A stretch of DNA of 14,803 nt from Pirellulales bacterium (GTDB lineage Bacteria; Planctomycetota; Planctomycetia; Pirellulales; Thermoguttaceae): the NCBI GenBank assembly GCA_030605745.1, contig JAUWHT010000261.1:1-14803 (forward strand), in the 5' to 3' direction. A program made the position numbers and the translations under genes. This document shows positions 1 to 7,882 of this stretch, piece after piece. The notes under the pieces were generated by a model, which saw nothing but the letters and a program-made list of their open reading frames with translations, was not told where the DNA came from and did not search any database. Numbering within the stretch: position 1 is the stretch's first letter; each line of letters begins with the position of its first letter.

Positions 1-99
1 GGTCGGCACGCCGAAGTTTTGATTTCGGAGCTGAATACCCAGCCTGCGCGTACCCCTGCCGTTGCCACACCCGCGGTGTCACCACCGCCAGCGTACGAC
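1..99. other. Non-coding 3' flank at window edge
   Basis: These 99 bases lie downstream of the stop codon of the first minus-strand gene. I see no convincing gene here. A weak stem-loop is possible (CCGAAG around positions 12-17 pairing with TTTCGG at 24-29, with one G-T pair), but there is no T-tract on either side, so I do not call a terminator. A plus-strand open frame that begins here runs antisense through the neighbouring gene and is a shadow. Confidence 0.4.
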
Positions 100-2268
100 T
101 CAGGGCCGGGATGGTTCGCTAGACCTTTCCCGTACGACTCTTTCATTCGCGACTCCATGCCGGTTTATCCCGGCGCTTTCTCTGATCCCAATGCGCCCCA
201 GGCATCTGAAGCCAATCGTCGAGCAGCGATCCAGGCCCGGGTAGAGCCGCAGGAACTTGGCGTGGGTTTCGATCGGCTGCGGGCCGCCGGGGAAGTACCA
301 GTGCGACCCTTTCGCCTGGTAGCGGCAGCCGCCGCGGAGAATGACGAAACGGGTGTGCCCGTCGTCACGCTCGCTCTCGGTCCACTCGCGGACTTCGCTC
401 CTGTGGAACGAATCGCCGTGCTGCTTGGCCGCCCGGTGCCATTCCCATTCGGTCGGCAGCCGCTGTCCGGTCCAGGCGGCGTATGCCCGGGCGTCGTCGA
501 TATCCACAAACACAACCGGTTCGTCTTTCAGATTGGCCGGGCAGGTCGACCCACCCCAATGGTCCAGGAACCGGTCGGGACACCGGGGAGTGTACTTCGT
601 CGCCTTGAGGAACGCCTCGAACTGACCGTTGGTGACCGGTTTCGGATCGATCCAGTACGCACCCAACGTGACGGTTACGCGATGTTCCATCGTCTCTGAG
701 TGCGGATTGCCTTTGAGGAACCGGCGCCACTGCTCCGGCGGTGTGCCGGGATCGGGATAGCAGCCGCATTCGCGGCGGATATGTCGCACGACAAACTCCC
801 CGGGACCTCCCTCGACCCGCAACATCCGTGCGGTCGCGGCCGGGTCCGCAGCGTGACATTTTGGCGGCCGTTTCGGCTCGACGACCGGGCGGGCCTTCAC
901 GTGGGGATCGTCGCCGGGGCCGGCCACCGGGCGAAGGGCTTCGCGCTGTTGTCCTTCGAGTAACTTGCTGAAAGCCGGTGGGGACCGCTCCCCTTGCAGC
1001 GCTGCTATCGCGCCAAACCGCTCCAGCGGCACCGCCAGGCGAACCTTGCCGTCGGCATGCTGCGGCTCCAGCGGCACACCCCGCCACAGATCGAAGAAGC
1101 GTTCCCCGCGGTCCTCAATCTCGAGGATCGGGGCCTCCACTTTTTCGCCGCTCTGGTTGACGATTGTCCACAACCGGACGTCCGGCCCCTTCCAGCAGGA
1201 GGCAACCACCTTCGGCACCTGCGTGGGGAAGCAGGGTAGCCACTGCCCGTCGCTCAGGAGCGAAGCGTAATGGCGCAGCACGGGTGCCATGCGGCGGAGC
1301 GTGGCGCGGTCGGTGGCGTTCCACGGGTTCCAAGAGCCGAAGATGTTTTCCCAGACCAGCATCCCGCTGCCGTTGATCCAGGCTGCGGCCAACTCGTCCT
1401 GGTGGGACGTGTCCCAGCGGCGGATTTGGTGTTGGATATGTCTCGGTTCGAGCCACTTCAGGTGCAGTACGCCGATGCCGGGGAACGGCCGCAGCCACTG
1501 CGCCCAGGACCCGCCGCATCGCCGCATCTCGTCTATTTCCGGATGACCCTCGGGCTCGAAGGCCACGCCGGGCCGCAGGGCGTCGACCGCCGCGCGAAGC
1601 TGCTGCGGCGATTGCCGCATGGTGTCCAGAAAGATCCCGTCTGCCTCGATGGCGGCGACGATCTTGGCCAGGGCCACCTCGTCGGGATCCTTGTCGCGCC
1701 GCGTGCCCACGTCCCACGGCATGTACGGCAGGAAGACCTTTACTCCGCGCCGGTGGAACTCGCGTACCGCCTCGCGCAGCCCGCTCAGCCCACCCGGCAT
1801 GTGACGGAAGAAGTCGAACTGGTTCCGCCGGCCGGCGCCGAGCTGCGGATAGGTGTGCCAGAAGACCACCGAGTCGAAGCCGCCGAACTCGCGTTGCGCA
1901 TCCTGGCACAATGCGGCGACACGGTACTGTCGCTCTTCTGGGCTCCAGAAGGCCCGGTCGTACATGAAGATGAACCCACAGACGAAGTTGTGAGCCATCC
2001 ATTCCAGGTCTTCGCGCTCGTAGATCGAATCGGCCGCGGCTCGCTGTTGACCCCATCGCTTCTGGCGGTACGACCGCAGGTGCGCGAGCCACTGTTGCCA
2101 ATTTTCGCCGGGGCCAGGCGGAGCGATATAATGCGCATTGTGCCGCACCGCCAATAGAGTGTTTCGAGACGACTGCCCGCTGCCTTCTTCACCCAACGCG
2201 GAGCAGGTTGCCAGCACCGCCGCCATCAGCGCGACACCCGAAACTCGCTTGTACTGAGCACGTCTCAT
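100..2268 (-). CDS. Exported glycosidase-like barrel fused to a shortened FGE/SUMF1 domain
   Basis: This 722-residue protein starts with a signal peptide (MRRAQYKR, then a hydrophobic run to about residue 25), so it is probably exported. Residues about 85-350 look like a TIM-barrel glycoside hydrolase: a REFHRRGVKVFLPYMPWD strand/turn, FLDTM with D215, and FEPEG with E238 and E240, acids placed like catalytic residues. Residues about 485-690 are an FGE/SUMF1-type domain: WIDPKPVTNGQFEAFL, RLPTEWEW, REWTESERDDG, LRGG and a closing GFRC. Between RLPTEWEWHRAAK and REWTESE only about 15 residues remain, where the family normally carries the YPWG and GLYDMHGNV segments. The cysteine pair of true FGEs after RGG is not in its usual position, so sulfatase-activating activity is unlikely. 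About 33 residues follow GFRC. A moderate AAGGTGAG ribosome site precedes the ATG. The fusion and substrate are inference; the FGE fold is well supported. Confidence 0.78.
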   Translation of the reverse strand: MRRAQYKRVSGVALMAAVLATCSALGEEGSGQSSRNTLLAVRHNAHYIAPPGPGENWQQWLAHLRSYRQKRWGQQRAAADSIYEREDLEWMAHNFVCGFIFMYDRAFWSPEERQYRVAALCQDAQREFGGFDSVVFWHTYPQLGAGRRNQFDFFRHMPGGLSGLREAVREFHRRGVKVFLPYMPWDVGTRRDKDPDEVALAKIVAAIEADGIFLDTMRQSPQQLRAAVDALRPGVAFEPEGHPEIDEMRRCGGSWAQWLRPFPGIGVLHLKWLEPRHIQHQIRRWDTSHQDELAAAWINGSGMLVWENIFGSWNPWNATDRATLRRMAPVLRHYASLLSDGQWLPCFPTQVPKVVASCWKGPDVRLWTIVNQSGEKVEAPILEIEDRGERFFDLWRGVPLEPQHADGKVRLAVPLERFGAIAALQGERSPPAFSKLLEGQQREALRPVAGPGDDPHVKARPVVEPKRPPKCHAADPAATARMLRVEGGPGEFVVRHIRRECGCYPDPGTPPEQWRRFLKGNPHSETMEHRVTVTLGAYWIDPKPVTNGQFEAFLKATKYTPRCPDRFLDHWGGSTCPANLKDEPVVFVDIDDARAYAAWTGQRLPTEWEWHRAAKQHGDSFHRSEVREWTESERDDGHTRFVILRGGCRYQAKGSHWYFPGGPQPIETHAKFLRLYPGLDRCSTIGFRCLGRIGIRESAGINRHGVANERVVRERSSEPSRP

Positions 2269-2304
2269 CTTCTCACCTTCGTTTCTGCCATCGTGGCGTC
2301 CTAT

Positions 2305-2406
2305 TCAGCGCAAATCGGTTTCATACATGGCAAGGATGTCTTCGACCGGCGTGTCGGGCTGAATGTGGTGGGTGCCCGCCATCACATAGCCTCCGTCGCG
2401 GCCGAG
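2305..2406 (-). pseudogene. C-terminal relic of a uroporphyrinogen-decarboxylase-family gene
   Basis: On the minus strand, an open frame ending in TGA at 2307-2305 reads LGRDGGYVMAGTHHIQPDTP, then VEDILAMYETDLR. This closely matches the conserved C-terminal end of URO-D / MtaA-type proteins, which typically read GGYVLAPSHNIQPDTP then ENILAMYE. Upstream of about 2407 the frame continues open but no longer resembles the family, and the neighbouring glycosidase gene ends at 2453, so the remaining 300 or so residues are gone. The relic lies 36 bp before the start of the barrel/FGE gene, so an intact URO-D-type gene was probably once its upstream neighbour. Seen directly: the motif and its stop. 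Inferred: loss by deletion or replacement. Confidence 0.72.
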
Positions 2407-2452
2407 GTTTCGTTGACCGATGAACAGCGTGAACCGTTGGAAAAAATGGCAT

Positions 2453-4936
2453 TCACTGGGGAATGAAATACCCTGCGCACGTCAGCCGAACCTTGGCGGA
2501 CAGAGTTGTGGTGATGGACAATTCAAACGGTTGCGGTTCGGCCGAGGGTTCGACTGCGATCCGCCAGGCTTGCCATGGGGCCGGATAGGTCCGTTTGCCC
2601 AGCACCGGTTGGAAGGCGCCGCTCCGCCCGACCAGTTTACCTTGAGCGAGCAAATGCTCTCCGACGTTTCTCGTCGCCCACGGGCCCGAACCCCTGTTCA
2701 TTTCCACGGTGACGACCAAGGTGCCGCCGGTGGTGCTTCGAGGTGCTTCACCCTTGACGACCAACTGTCGCTTGGGCTTGTCACTAACATCGTCCACGGT
2801 GATCTCCACCGGCCGGCTGGCCTCCGGAAAACCACTGGGAATGGGCTTCGCTTCGAAAGCCCGACTGAGCGACGGACGCTTACCACGCGGCACAACTTCC
2901 AGCAACACGACCTCGAACGGACGTAACGAGATCGAAGCCTCTTCGCCGAACGCGTCGGCGTCGCCTTCCAGTCGCGCCGGCTCGGGATACCAACGATAGA
3001 GGTCCCAGGCTCGACCGTCCGGCAGCCCCCAGGCCGAGTTCAGCTTCAACGGCAACGAGCTATCTTTCCACGCGCAGTTGTTAAGCGCCAAGAAGGCCCG
3101 TTTGCCGTCGGTGCAGCAGTATCCATAAGGCTCGTCCTTCCACGGATCGCCCAGGATGAACCTGGGGTTGGCAAAGCAGTCGGGCCATGCTTTCAGCAGC
3201 GCAATGAAATCGGCCATTTGTTTCCGTTCCGGTGGCGAGAGCCACGCCGCATCGGCCCAAACCTGGGCCAGCAGGCTACCGCGGCAGATGTCCATGATGA
3301 AGCCTCCCTGCCAGCGCTCCTTGCCGATCGAGCTGTTCCACCCCCAGTCGGAAAGCCAAATGCCCAACGAATCCTTGCCCAACGCTGGCACGTCTTTGGC
3401 ATGCCACTGGGCCTGGTCGAGCTTTTGGGTCACGCTGTCCCGGGCGTAGAGAGCCGGGAGGTCGCTCGGACTGGCCGCCTCGATGTGGATTCCCGAGTCG
3501 AATAGAGTGTCGACGTGCAACAGCCACCAGGGCGAACGGTAGCCCCAGTAGCCCATCAAGAAAACGTCGGGACACTCCTTATCCAATGCGTGGAAGAAGT
3601 CAATCACGGCGCTCTGGATCGGCTCGGTGGAATAGACGCCCGGCAGGTGATCGTGGTTCGGGTTCACGCAAACATTAGCGAAATTGTCGAACTTCAGCAG
3701 TCTCGCGCCATTCTCGCGGATATGGTAACGAAAGGCATCGGTGTACATCGACTTGATCGGCTCGGTGGCGCGACAGAAGGCCGGGTGGTTGTAGGGGAGC
3801 TTATCAAGTTCCTTCGGCCGCTTCGGGTCGAAGTTCAGGCATGACTGGACATCGGGATTGCCGCCGATTGACCAATAGGGCATCGAACTGTCGATCCACA
3901 GGCCGGGCTTCGTTCCCAGTTTGGCCAGTTCCCGCTTGATATTGGTCAGGCCGTTGGGAAATCGCTTCGGGTCGCAACGCTTCAGATCGCCCATGTAATC
4001 GACCCAGAAATGGATGTTGCACAGGTCGAAGCGGCATCCGGTCTGCCGCTGTCCTTCGGCTACTTTGGCGATCATGTCGAGGACGAACGCTTCGCTGTTT
4101 GCGAGATAATCGCCCGACGGCCAAGAACCGAAGTTGTCGAAGATAGCATACGGCTTGTCGTGCCCGCGGACCACACGGCGCATGCGGCCGCGCAGATGAG
4201 CGAGAAACACCTTCCGCGCGTTGCCTACCTCGCCCACGCCGTAGACCGCCTCCATGCACTGGAACTTCTCTCCGGACGGCAGCTTGGCGCCCGGATACTG
4301 CCGCAGACAGACGTGCCCTTTGTCTTTTTTCTCGGCCGCGGCATGACCGGCCGGGTGCGCCAGGCCCATGAAAAACTGGTCGTCGAGATATGCCGGGAAT
4401 CCCCGGACCCCGCCCAAAAGATCGGCGTCGGTGCGGTAATCACCCAACCGGACGTTCAGCAGGCGGTTCAACTCCCGGTCGCCTTCGTTTGTAATCACGA
4501 CGAACTTGTGCAACACCGGCTGCTTGGCCTCCCATCGATAAGTCACCCGTGCGGAGATTTTCGGTTCTTCGGCGGACAGCTTGAAGACGGCCTCGCCGGT
4601 GCTTGCTTCGCTGTTGACCGGCACTTCGATTACCTGTAATTTGGGTGTTTGCAACGGCTCGCCCGGCATGCCGATATCCAGCTCCAACTCCGCCCCGTCT
4701 CCCAGCGATATCTTCCGGCCGGTGAGCCGGTTTTCCCACCACCGGGCACGCAGCCCGGCCGTGGTATCCAGGCGAAACACAAACAGCGGCGAACGCAACT
4801 CAACGTGCTTCCCCTCCTGCACAACCCGGCAGCCTTGCTCCCCGGCTGGCTCCGCCGACGAATGTCGGTCAGCCAGGTGGATGCAAACAAGCAGTGAAAT
4901 ACCAAACGCGATTCCCCTCCTAATGCTCTTCTTCAT
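2453..4936 (-). CDS. Exported GH36-like TIM-barrel glycoside hydrolase
   Basis: This 827-residue protein has a signal peptide (MKKSIRRG, hydrophobic 9-21, likely cleavage after SSA near residue 28). Residues about 35-250 resemble the beta-sandwich domain preceding the barrel in clan GH-D enzymes. The barrel spans about 260-600, with CRFDLCNIHFWVDYMGD (302-317), GLWIDSSMPYW (345-355) and ARLLKFDNF. D417 in LLKFDNF sits where GH36 and GH31 enzymes carry the nucleophile after a K-x-D strand. HVDTLFDSG (D476, D480) could supply the acid/base. A beta domain follows (about 600-690), then an extra beta-rich tail (about 700-827). The fold is fairly secure; the family number and substrate (perhaps an alpha-galactoside) are not. 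Only a short GAGG site lies 6 nt before the ATG, but a clear promoter and a large leader hairpin lie upstream. The start matches the signal peptide. Confidence 0.75.
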   Translation of the reverse strand: MKKSIRRGIAFGISLLVCIHLADRHSSAEPAGEQGCRVVQEGKHVELRSPLFVFRLDTTAGLRARWWENRLTGRKISLGDGAELELDIGMPGEPLQTPKLQVIEVPVNSEASTGEAVFKLSAEEPKISARVTYRWEAKQPVLHKFVVITNEGDRELNRLLNVRLGDYRTDADLLGGVRGFPAYLDDQFFMGLAHPAGHAAAEKKDKGHVCLRQYPGAKLPSGEKFQCMEAVYGVGEVGNARKVFLAHLRGRMRRVVRGHDKPYAIFDNFGSWPSGDYLANSEAFVLDMIAKVAEGQRQTGCRFDLCNIHFWVDYMGDLKRCDPKRFPNGLTNIKRELAKLGTKPGLWIDSSMPYWSIGGNPDVQSCLNFDPKRPKELDKLPYNHPAFCRATEPIKSMYTDAFRYHIRENGARLLKFDNFANVCVNPNHDHLPGVYSTEPIQSAVIDFFHALDKECPDVFLMGYWGYRSPWWLLHVDTLFDSGIHIEAASPSDLPALYARDSVTQKLDQAQWHAKDVPALGKDSLGIWLSDWGWNSSIGKERWQGGFIMDICRGSLLAQVWADAAWLSPPERKQMADFIALLKAWPDCFANPRFILGDPWKDEPYGYCCTDGKRAFLALNNCAWKDSSLPLKLNSAWGLPDGRAWDLYRWYPEPARLEGDADAFGEEASISLRPFEVVLLEVVPRGKRPSLSRAFEAKPIPSGFPEASRPVEITVDDVSDKPKRQLVVKGEAPRSTTGGTLVVTVEMNRGSGPWATRNVGEHLLAQGKLVGRSGAFQPVLGKRTYPAPWQAWRIAVEPSAEPQPFELSITTTLSAKVRLTCAGYFIPQ

Positions 4937-4963
4937 GGCAAACCTCAGTAGTAATCGTTCACG

Positions 4964-5011
4964 AGGTTCCAGGGTTCTCGGGACCTTCCCGAGAAGACTT
5001 GCCCTGAACCT
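4964..5011 (-). promoter_or_regulatory. Large stem-loop in the 5' leader of the GH36-like gene
   Basis: An inner perfect inverted repeat, TTCTCGGGA (4975-4983) and TCCCGAGAA (4987-4995), has 9-bp arms and a 3-nt loop. An outer repeat, AGGTTCCAGGG (4964-4974) and CCCTGAACCT (5002-5011), pairs with one bulged C. A 6-nt asymmetric bulge (4996-5001) separates the two stems. It lies between the predicted promoter and the start codon, ending 27 nt before the ATG, so it should form in the leader mRNA. No U-run follows on the minus strand, so a simple intrinsic terminator is unlikely. It could control translation, protect the mRNA 5' end, or bind a protein as DNA. Confidence 0.6.
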
Positions 5012-5029
5012 ATCATTTTGATTCTACAC

Positions 5030-5058
5030 ATTCTACACGGGGAAATCAAGCCCGTCAA
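5030..5058 (-). promoter_or_regulatory. Sigma70-like promoter for the GH36-like gene
   Basis: On the minus strand TTGACG (5058-5053) is followed after exactly 17 bp by TAGAAT (5035-5030); each box matches the consensus at five of six positions. The -10 box is part of a perfect 9-bp tandem repeat (ATTCTACAC on the plus strand, 5021-5029 and 5030-5038), which creates a second TAGAAT at 5026-5021. Transcription would start near 5023, giving a leader of roughly 87 nt that contains the long stem-loop. It lies 78 bp beyond the stop of the preceding gene, so the GH36-like gene can probably be transcribed on its own. Confidence 0.6.
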
Positions 5059-5136
5059 GGACCTTTCTGCTCATGCCCCGCAAGGATTTCTAGAAACCGG
5101 TAAGTCCCAACAGCAGATCCTGCATTGTATCACCCA

Positions 5137-7677
5137 TCATTTCTGGGGAGTGAACACGATCTTGGTGTTGCTGAGATTGTCAATCTCTATCCCTGCAATC
5201 AGGTTTTCTCTCGACACCTCGACAGTCTCTTTTCCGTCGGCGAAGATGGGCCGGGATGCGGAAAGGGCGTATCGACCGGCTGTGTACTTCGAAAGCAACG
5301 GCAGCCGGAGGCGATAGGTTGTGTCGCCCAGGCGGGTGATTTGAAACGCCTTGCCCGCGCCGAAGCTCTTGCCGACCGCGAGGATCTTCTCCAAGTCGTG
5401 CGGATGGATTTGGAACGGCCTGTCGTAGCCTCTTTCCAAAGGCATCAGGCCGATGTAGTAGGCGAACAGCCCGGCAATGTTGGGACCGGTGTTCCAACCG
5501 AAGTTCAGGGCCCCAAATGTCCTATGAGAGTCAAGTGACTCGGCCCACGTGCCGTGAGCAGAAGCAGAATTCAACATGAAACGTACCGCTCTGGCCGCAA
5601 GGGCATCGTCTCCGGCCTTTAGGGCCGCCATGGCAAGATATCCGGCGCCACCCCACATACTGGTTTCTCTCCTCGCTGGGAAATGTGGAGAACTACTTAC
5701 CCATTCCATCTTCTTGCCCTCCGTAGATACACTCATCAGCATGTCTTCCTTCGCCTTCTGGAGCCAGTTGTGCCACAATCGTCCGGGCACAGCCCCCAAG
5801 CAGATATACTCCAGATGCATCGAAGTGATGTGCGCGTGCAGTTTACCATCCGGCGAGATCGCTCCATACAAACCTTCCGGACTGACCAGCTTGGCCTCAA
5901 TGGCTTTTATGACGGCGTCCTTTTCCTGCCGATATTCTTTTGCTTTTGTCTGGCTATTCACTTCAATTGCGAGAGACTCCAAGAAATCCAGAGCGCACCA
6001 TAGAGATAGAGAGCTATCGAAAGAGGCAGGCCAGCCTTGCTTTCCTAGTCCCTCAAGGCGGAGCACCGAGTCATCCGCAACAATGCCTATCAGGTGATCG
6101 TCACCCGCTTGCGATCGCAAATACTTGATGATCTTTTCGGCACGACCTTGGTATGTCAAGGTGGTGTCTACATCGCCCGTCTTCTTGAGATACTCTCTGA
6201 ATGCCTTTATGTGGAATTCTTCATAACTTCCGGCTCTGCCTCCACGGGTGCTGAAATCGGGGTGAATGGCAGTGTACGATGCCGTGGCATCAGCGTATTT
6301 CTCACTGGCTTTCTCGTGGAAGGCCAAGAGGTTCTTCATATCATCCCAGTGCGCCGTGAAATTCCCGTAAGGAAGCAGGAATTCCTCCATGTGGTGAAAG
6401 CAGTCCGGGAGAAAGCAGTTGCTCCAGGTTGTGCCAGCGCTGATAGCGCCCGTGCATGTTTGCATCGTCTTGATGGAGATGAGGCCCTGCTGGATGAGCG
6501 CTTCTGCTTTGGACGAGGGCTCGTGATACCCCAACCACTCTCGCCACCACGCCACCGTCCTGTCCAACGACTCTTGCGGAGCGTTTACCAGATTGCGGGA
6601 GACCTCCTTCACCCGGTCCGGCTGGTGGCCGACGACGTAGGTGAACAGGAGCGACTGCGGGGCCTTCAAGTCGGTGTAGTCGAAGCGGAGGACGGCTTCT
6701 ACGTCGCCGGCTGCGCTGGCGGCGTCCGCCTCATATTGCAGATGGCCCAGGTCGCGGTAGTACTTCTGAATGTCACGGATCTTGCTGATATCTCGGCACC
6801 CGTAGCCGGCCGGCGGTTGCGAGCAAGCGACGCGCAGGCACAGGGGATATTTCTCATCCTTGAAGGTGAAGCCATCTCGCTCATAGGCAACCCGATCATT
6901 GGCAGCGTCGCCGTATCTCATCCCGGTCTGATGCGTCGAGACGTCCTCGTCTGGCATGACCGGGTTGCTATAACAAATCACGCTGAGCTTCTCCAACGGG
7001 CGCTTCGGCCTGATGACCAAGTAGCGACACACTGCGGGCAGCCCCGGCGGAGCATAGGTATAGAGGTCAAAACTGCACTGCTCGGCCTCGATCATGGCCT
7101 TTACCACGGCGCTGCCAAGAACGTACGAGACGCGTACATTCGGCACGCCTGCCGCGCCGAGCGGTTGGTACTTACCGCCGTTCACCGAGTAGTAGAGACA
7201 GCTACAGCGGTAAGAGACGATTTGTTTGGCCCGCTCGTCGCCGCGGCCGCCCCAGCCCTCTCCGTCCACGAAGGGCCAAGCGAACAGCGACTCGGTCGAT
7301 TGGGGGTGCTCCCGGCTTCCGCAGAAGCAGTCCAGCGTCGTCAGGCTGCGGCATTTTGCTCCGGCAAAAGGATGCCACCCGCCGGTCCTTGCAAACAGGA
7401 ACTCGTTGCCGACGATGAACTCCGTGTTCCTTATGCCGGGCGTCGTTTTGTCACCTACTTGATACATCGCCAGATTGTCATCAAACAACTCGCAGTAACT
7501 GACAAGTGAGTTTTCCGCAGTTGGTTCCGCCCCCGCTCGGTCGCACATCAGGGCCGTGGCGAGCAGCAACCCGGCCACCAGCAGCAACCTCTGCGCGGTC
7601 TTGCGTGTCGGAAGAGAATCCTCTTGGCTGGCAGAACACACGCCAATATTCTTACTTACATACGGAAGGTTTCTCAT
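5137..7677 (-). CDS. Exported protein with probable (alpha/alpha)6 glycosidase domain
   Basis: This 846-residue protein carries a long N-region and then a signal peptide core (LLLVAGLLLATALMC, residues 31-45, likely cleavage after AGA at 50). The start is supported by AAGGAG 9 nt before the ATG. Residues about 55-350 are beta-rich, as in the N-terminal sandwich domains of large glycosidases. Residues about 370-750 are helical with alternating aromatic and acidic motifs, such as HWDDM (D445, D446), WPASFDSSLSLW, HLEYICLG, ETSMWGGAGYLAM, GTWAES (E713) and FGWNTGPNIAGLFAYY, typical of (alpha/alpha)6 barrels (GH15/63/65/78-like). The last 90 residues (about 755-846) look like a small beta domain. 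I cannot assign a family or catalytic pair. It has about 19 cysteines, many for an exported protein. The order next to two other exported hydrolases supports a glycan-degrading role. Confidence 0.62.
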   Translation of the reverse strand: MRNLPYVSKNIGVCSASQEDSLPTRKTAQRLLLVAGLLLATALMCDRAGAEPTAENSLVSYCELFDDNLAMYQVGDKTTPGIRNTEFIVGNEFLFARTGGWHPFAGAKCRSLTTLDCFCGSREHPQSTESLFAWPFVDGEGWGGRGDERAKQIVSYRCSCLYYSVNGGKYQPLGAAGVPNVRVSYVLGSAVVKAMIEAEQCSFDLYTYAPPGLPAVCRYLVIRPKRPLEKLSVICYSNPVMPDEDVSTHQTGMRYGDAANDRVAYERDGFTFKDEKYPLCLRVACSQPPAGYGCRDISKIRDIQKYYRDLGHLQYEADAASAAGDVEAVLRFDYTDLKAPQSLLFTYVVGHQPDRVKEVSRNLVNAPQESLDRTVAWWREWLGYHEPSSKAEALIQQGLISIKTMQTCTGAISAGTTWSNCFLPDCFHHMEEFLLPYGNFTAHWDDMKNLLAFHEKASEKYADATASYTAIHPDFSTRGGRAGSYEEFHIKAFREYLKKTGDVDTTLTYQGRAEKIIKYLRSQAGDDHLIGIVADDSVLRLEGLGKQGWPASFDSSLSLWCALDFLESLAIEVNSQTKAKEYRQEKDAVIKAIEAKLVSPEGLYGAISPDGKLHAHITSMHLEYICLGAVPGRLWHNWLQKAKEDMLMSVSTEGKKMEWVSSSPHFPARRETSMWGGAGYLAMAALKAGDDALAARAVRFMLNSASAHGTWAESLDSHRTFGALNFGWNTGPNIAGLFAYYIGLMPLERGYDRPFQIHPHDLEKILAVGKSFGAGKAFQITRLGDTTYRLRLPLLSKYTAGRYALSASRPIFADGKETVEVSRENLIAGIEIDNLSNTKIVFTPQK

Positions 7678-7826
7678 CTCGGGTTCTCCTTGAATGCATA
7701 CTCAAACTGGCAACCATTCACGGGCCTTCGACCGTGCCGAAGTGTTATCCGCGAGCGATTGCTGTTATTATCTATCGCATAGATCCGAAACCGGGTCAAG
7801 TACCCGAATGTCGTTCGGCTGTCTGG

Positions 7827-7882
7827 GCGGCGAAGCCGCAAGAGGCATTTCAGTTGCGTCTTGGCATTCTGCAAAAGCCAAG
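7827..7882 (-). other. Two short stem-loops directly after the porin stop codon
   Basis: CTTGGC (7860-7865) pairs with GCCAAG (7877-7882) across an 11-nt loop, abutting the porin stop. A second hairpin, GCGGC-GAA-GCCGC (7827-7839), follows. Neither is followed by a T-tract on the minus strand, so they may protect the 3' end or weakly attenuate transcription rather than act as a standard terminator. The rest of the gap to the next start (7678-7826) holds only weak promoter-like matches. Confidence 0.3.

Noticed and set aside
19..699. Plus-strand frame at the window start
   Set aside because: It begins with TTG, overlaps the FGE-domain coding region on the other strand and matches nothing I recognise.
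1270..2157. Open frame of 295 codons on the plus strand
   Set aside because: It is antisense to the barrel/FGE gene, whose FGE motifs are unmistakable; its composition reflects the complementary strand.
100..2268. Sulfatase-activating FGE function for the SUMF1 domain
   Set aside because: The domain lacks its central segment and the cysteine pair, and no sulfatase gene is in the window.
4975..4995. Hairpin considered as an intrinsic terminator for the 5137-7677 gene
   Set aside because: No U-run follows on the minus strand, and the hairpin lies downstream of a better promoter for the next gene, so a leader structure is the more likely reading.
6094..7509. Long open frame of 471 codons on the plus strand
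   Set aside because: It is fully antisense to the exported glycosidase-type gene, which has a signal peptide, a good ribosome site and a coherent fold. The frame has no recognisable motif and is typical of GC-rich antisense frames.
7767..7799. Possible promoter for the 5137-7677 gene (TTGACC at 7799-7794 and GATAAT at 7772-7767, minus strand)
   Set aside because: The spacer is 21 bp, too long for a normal sigma70 promoter; boxes at 17-19 bp match poorly.
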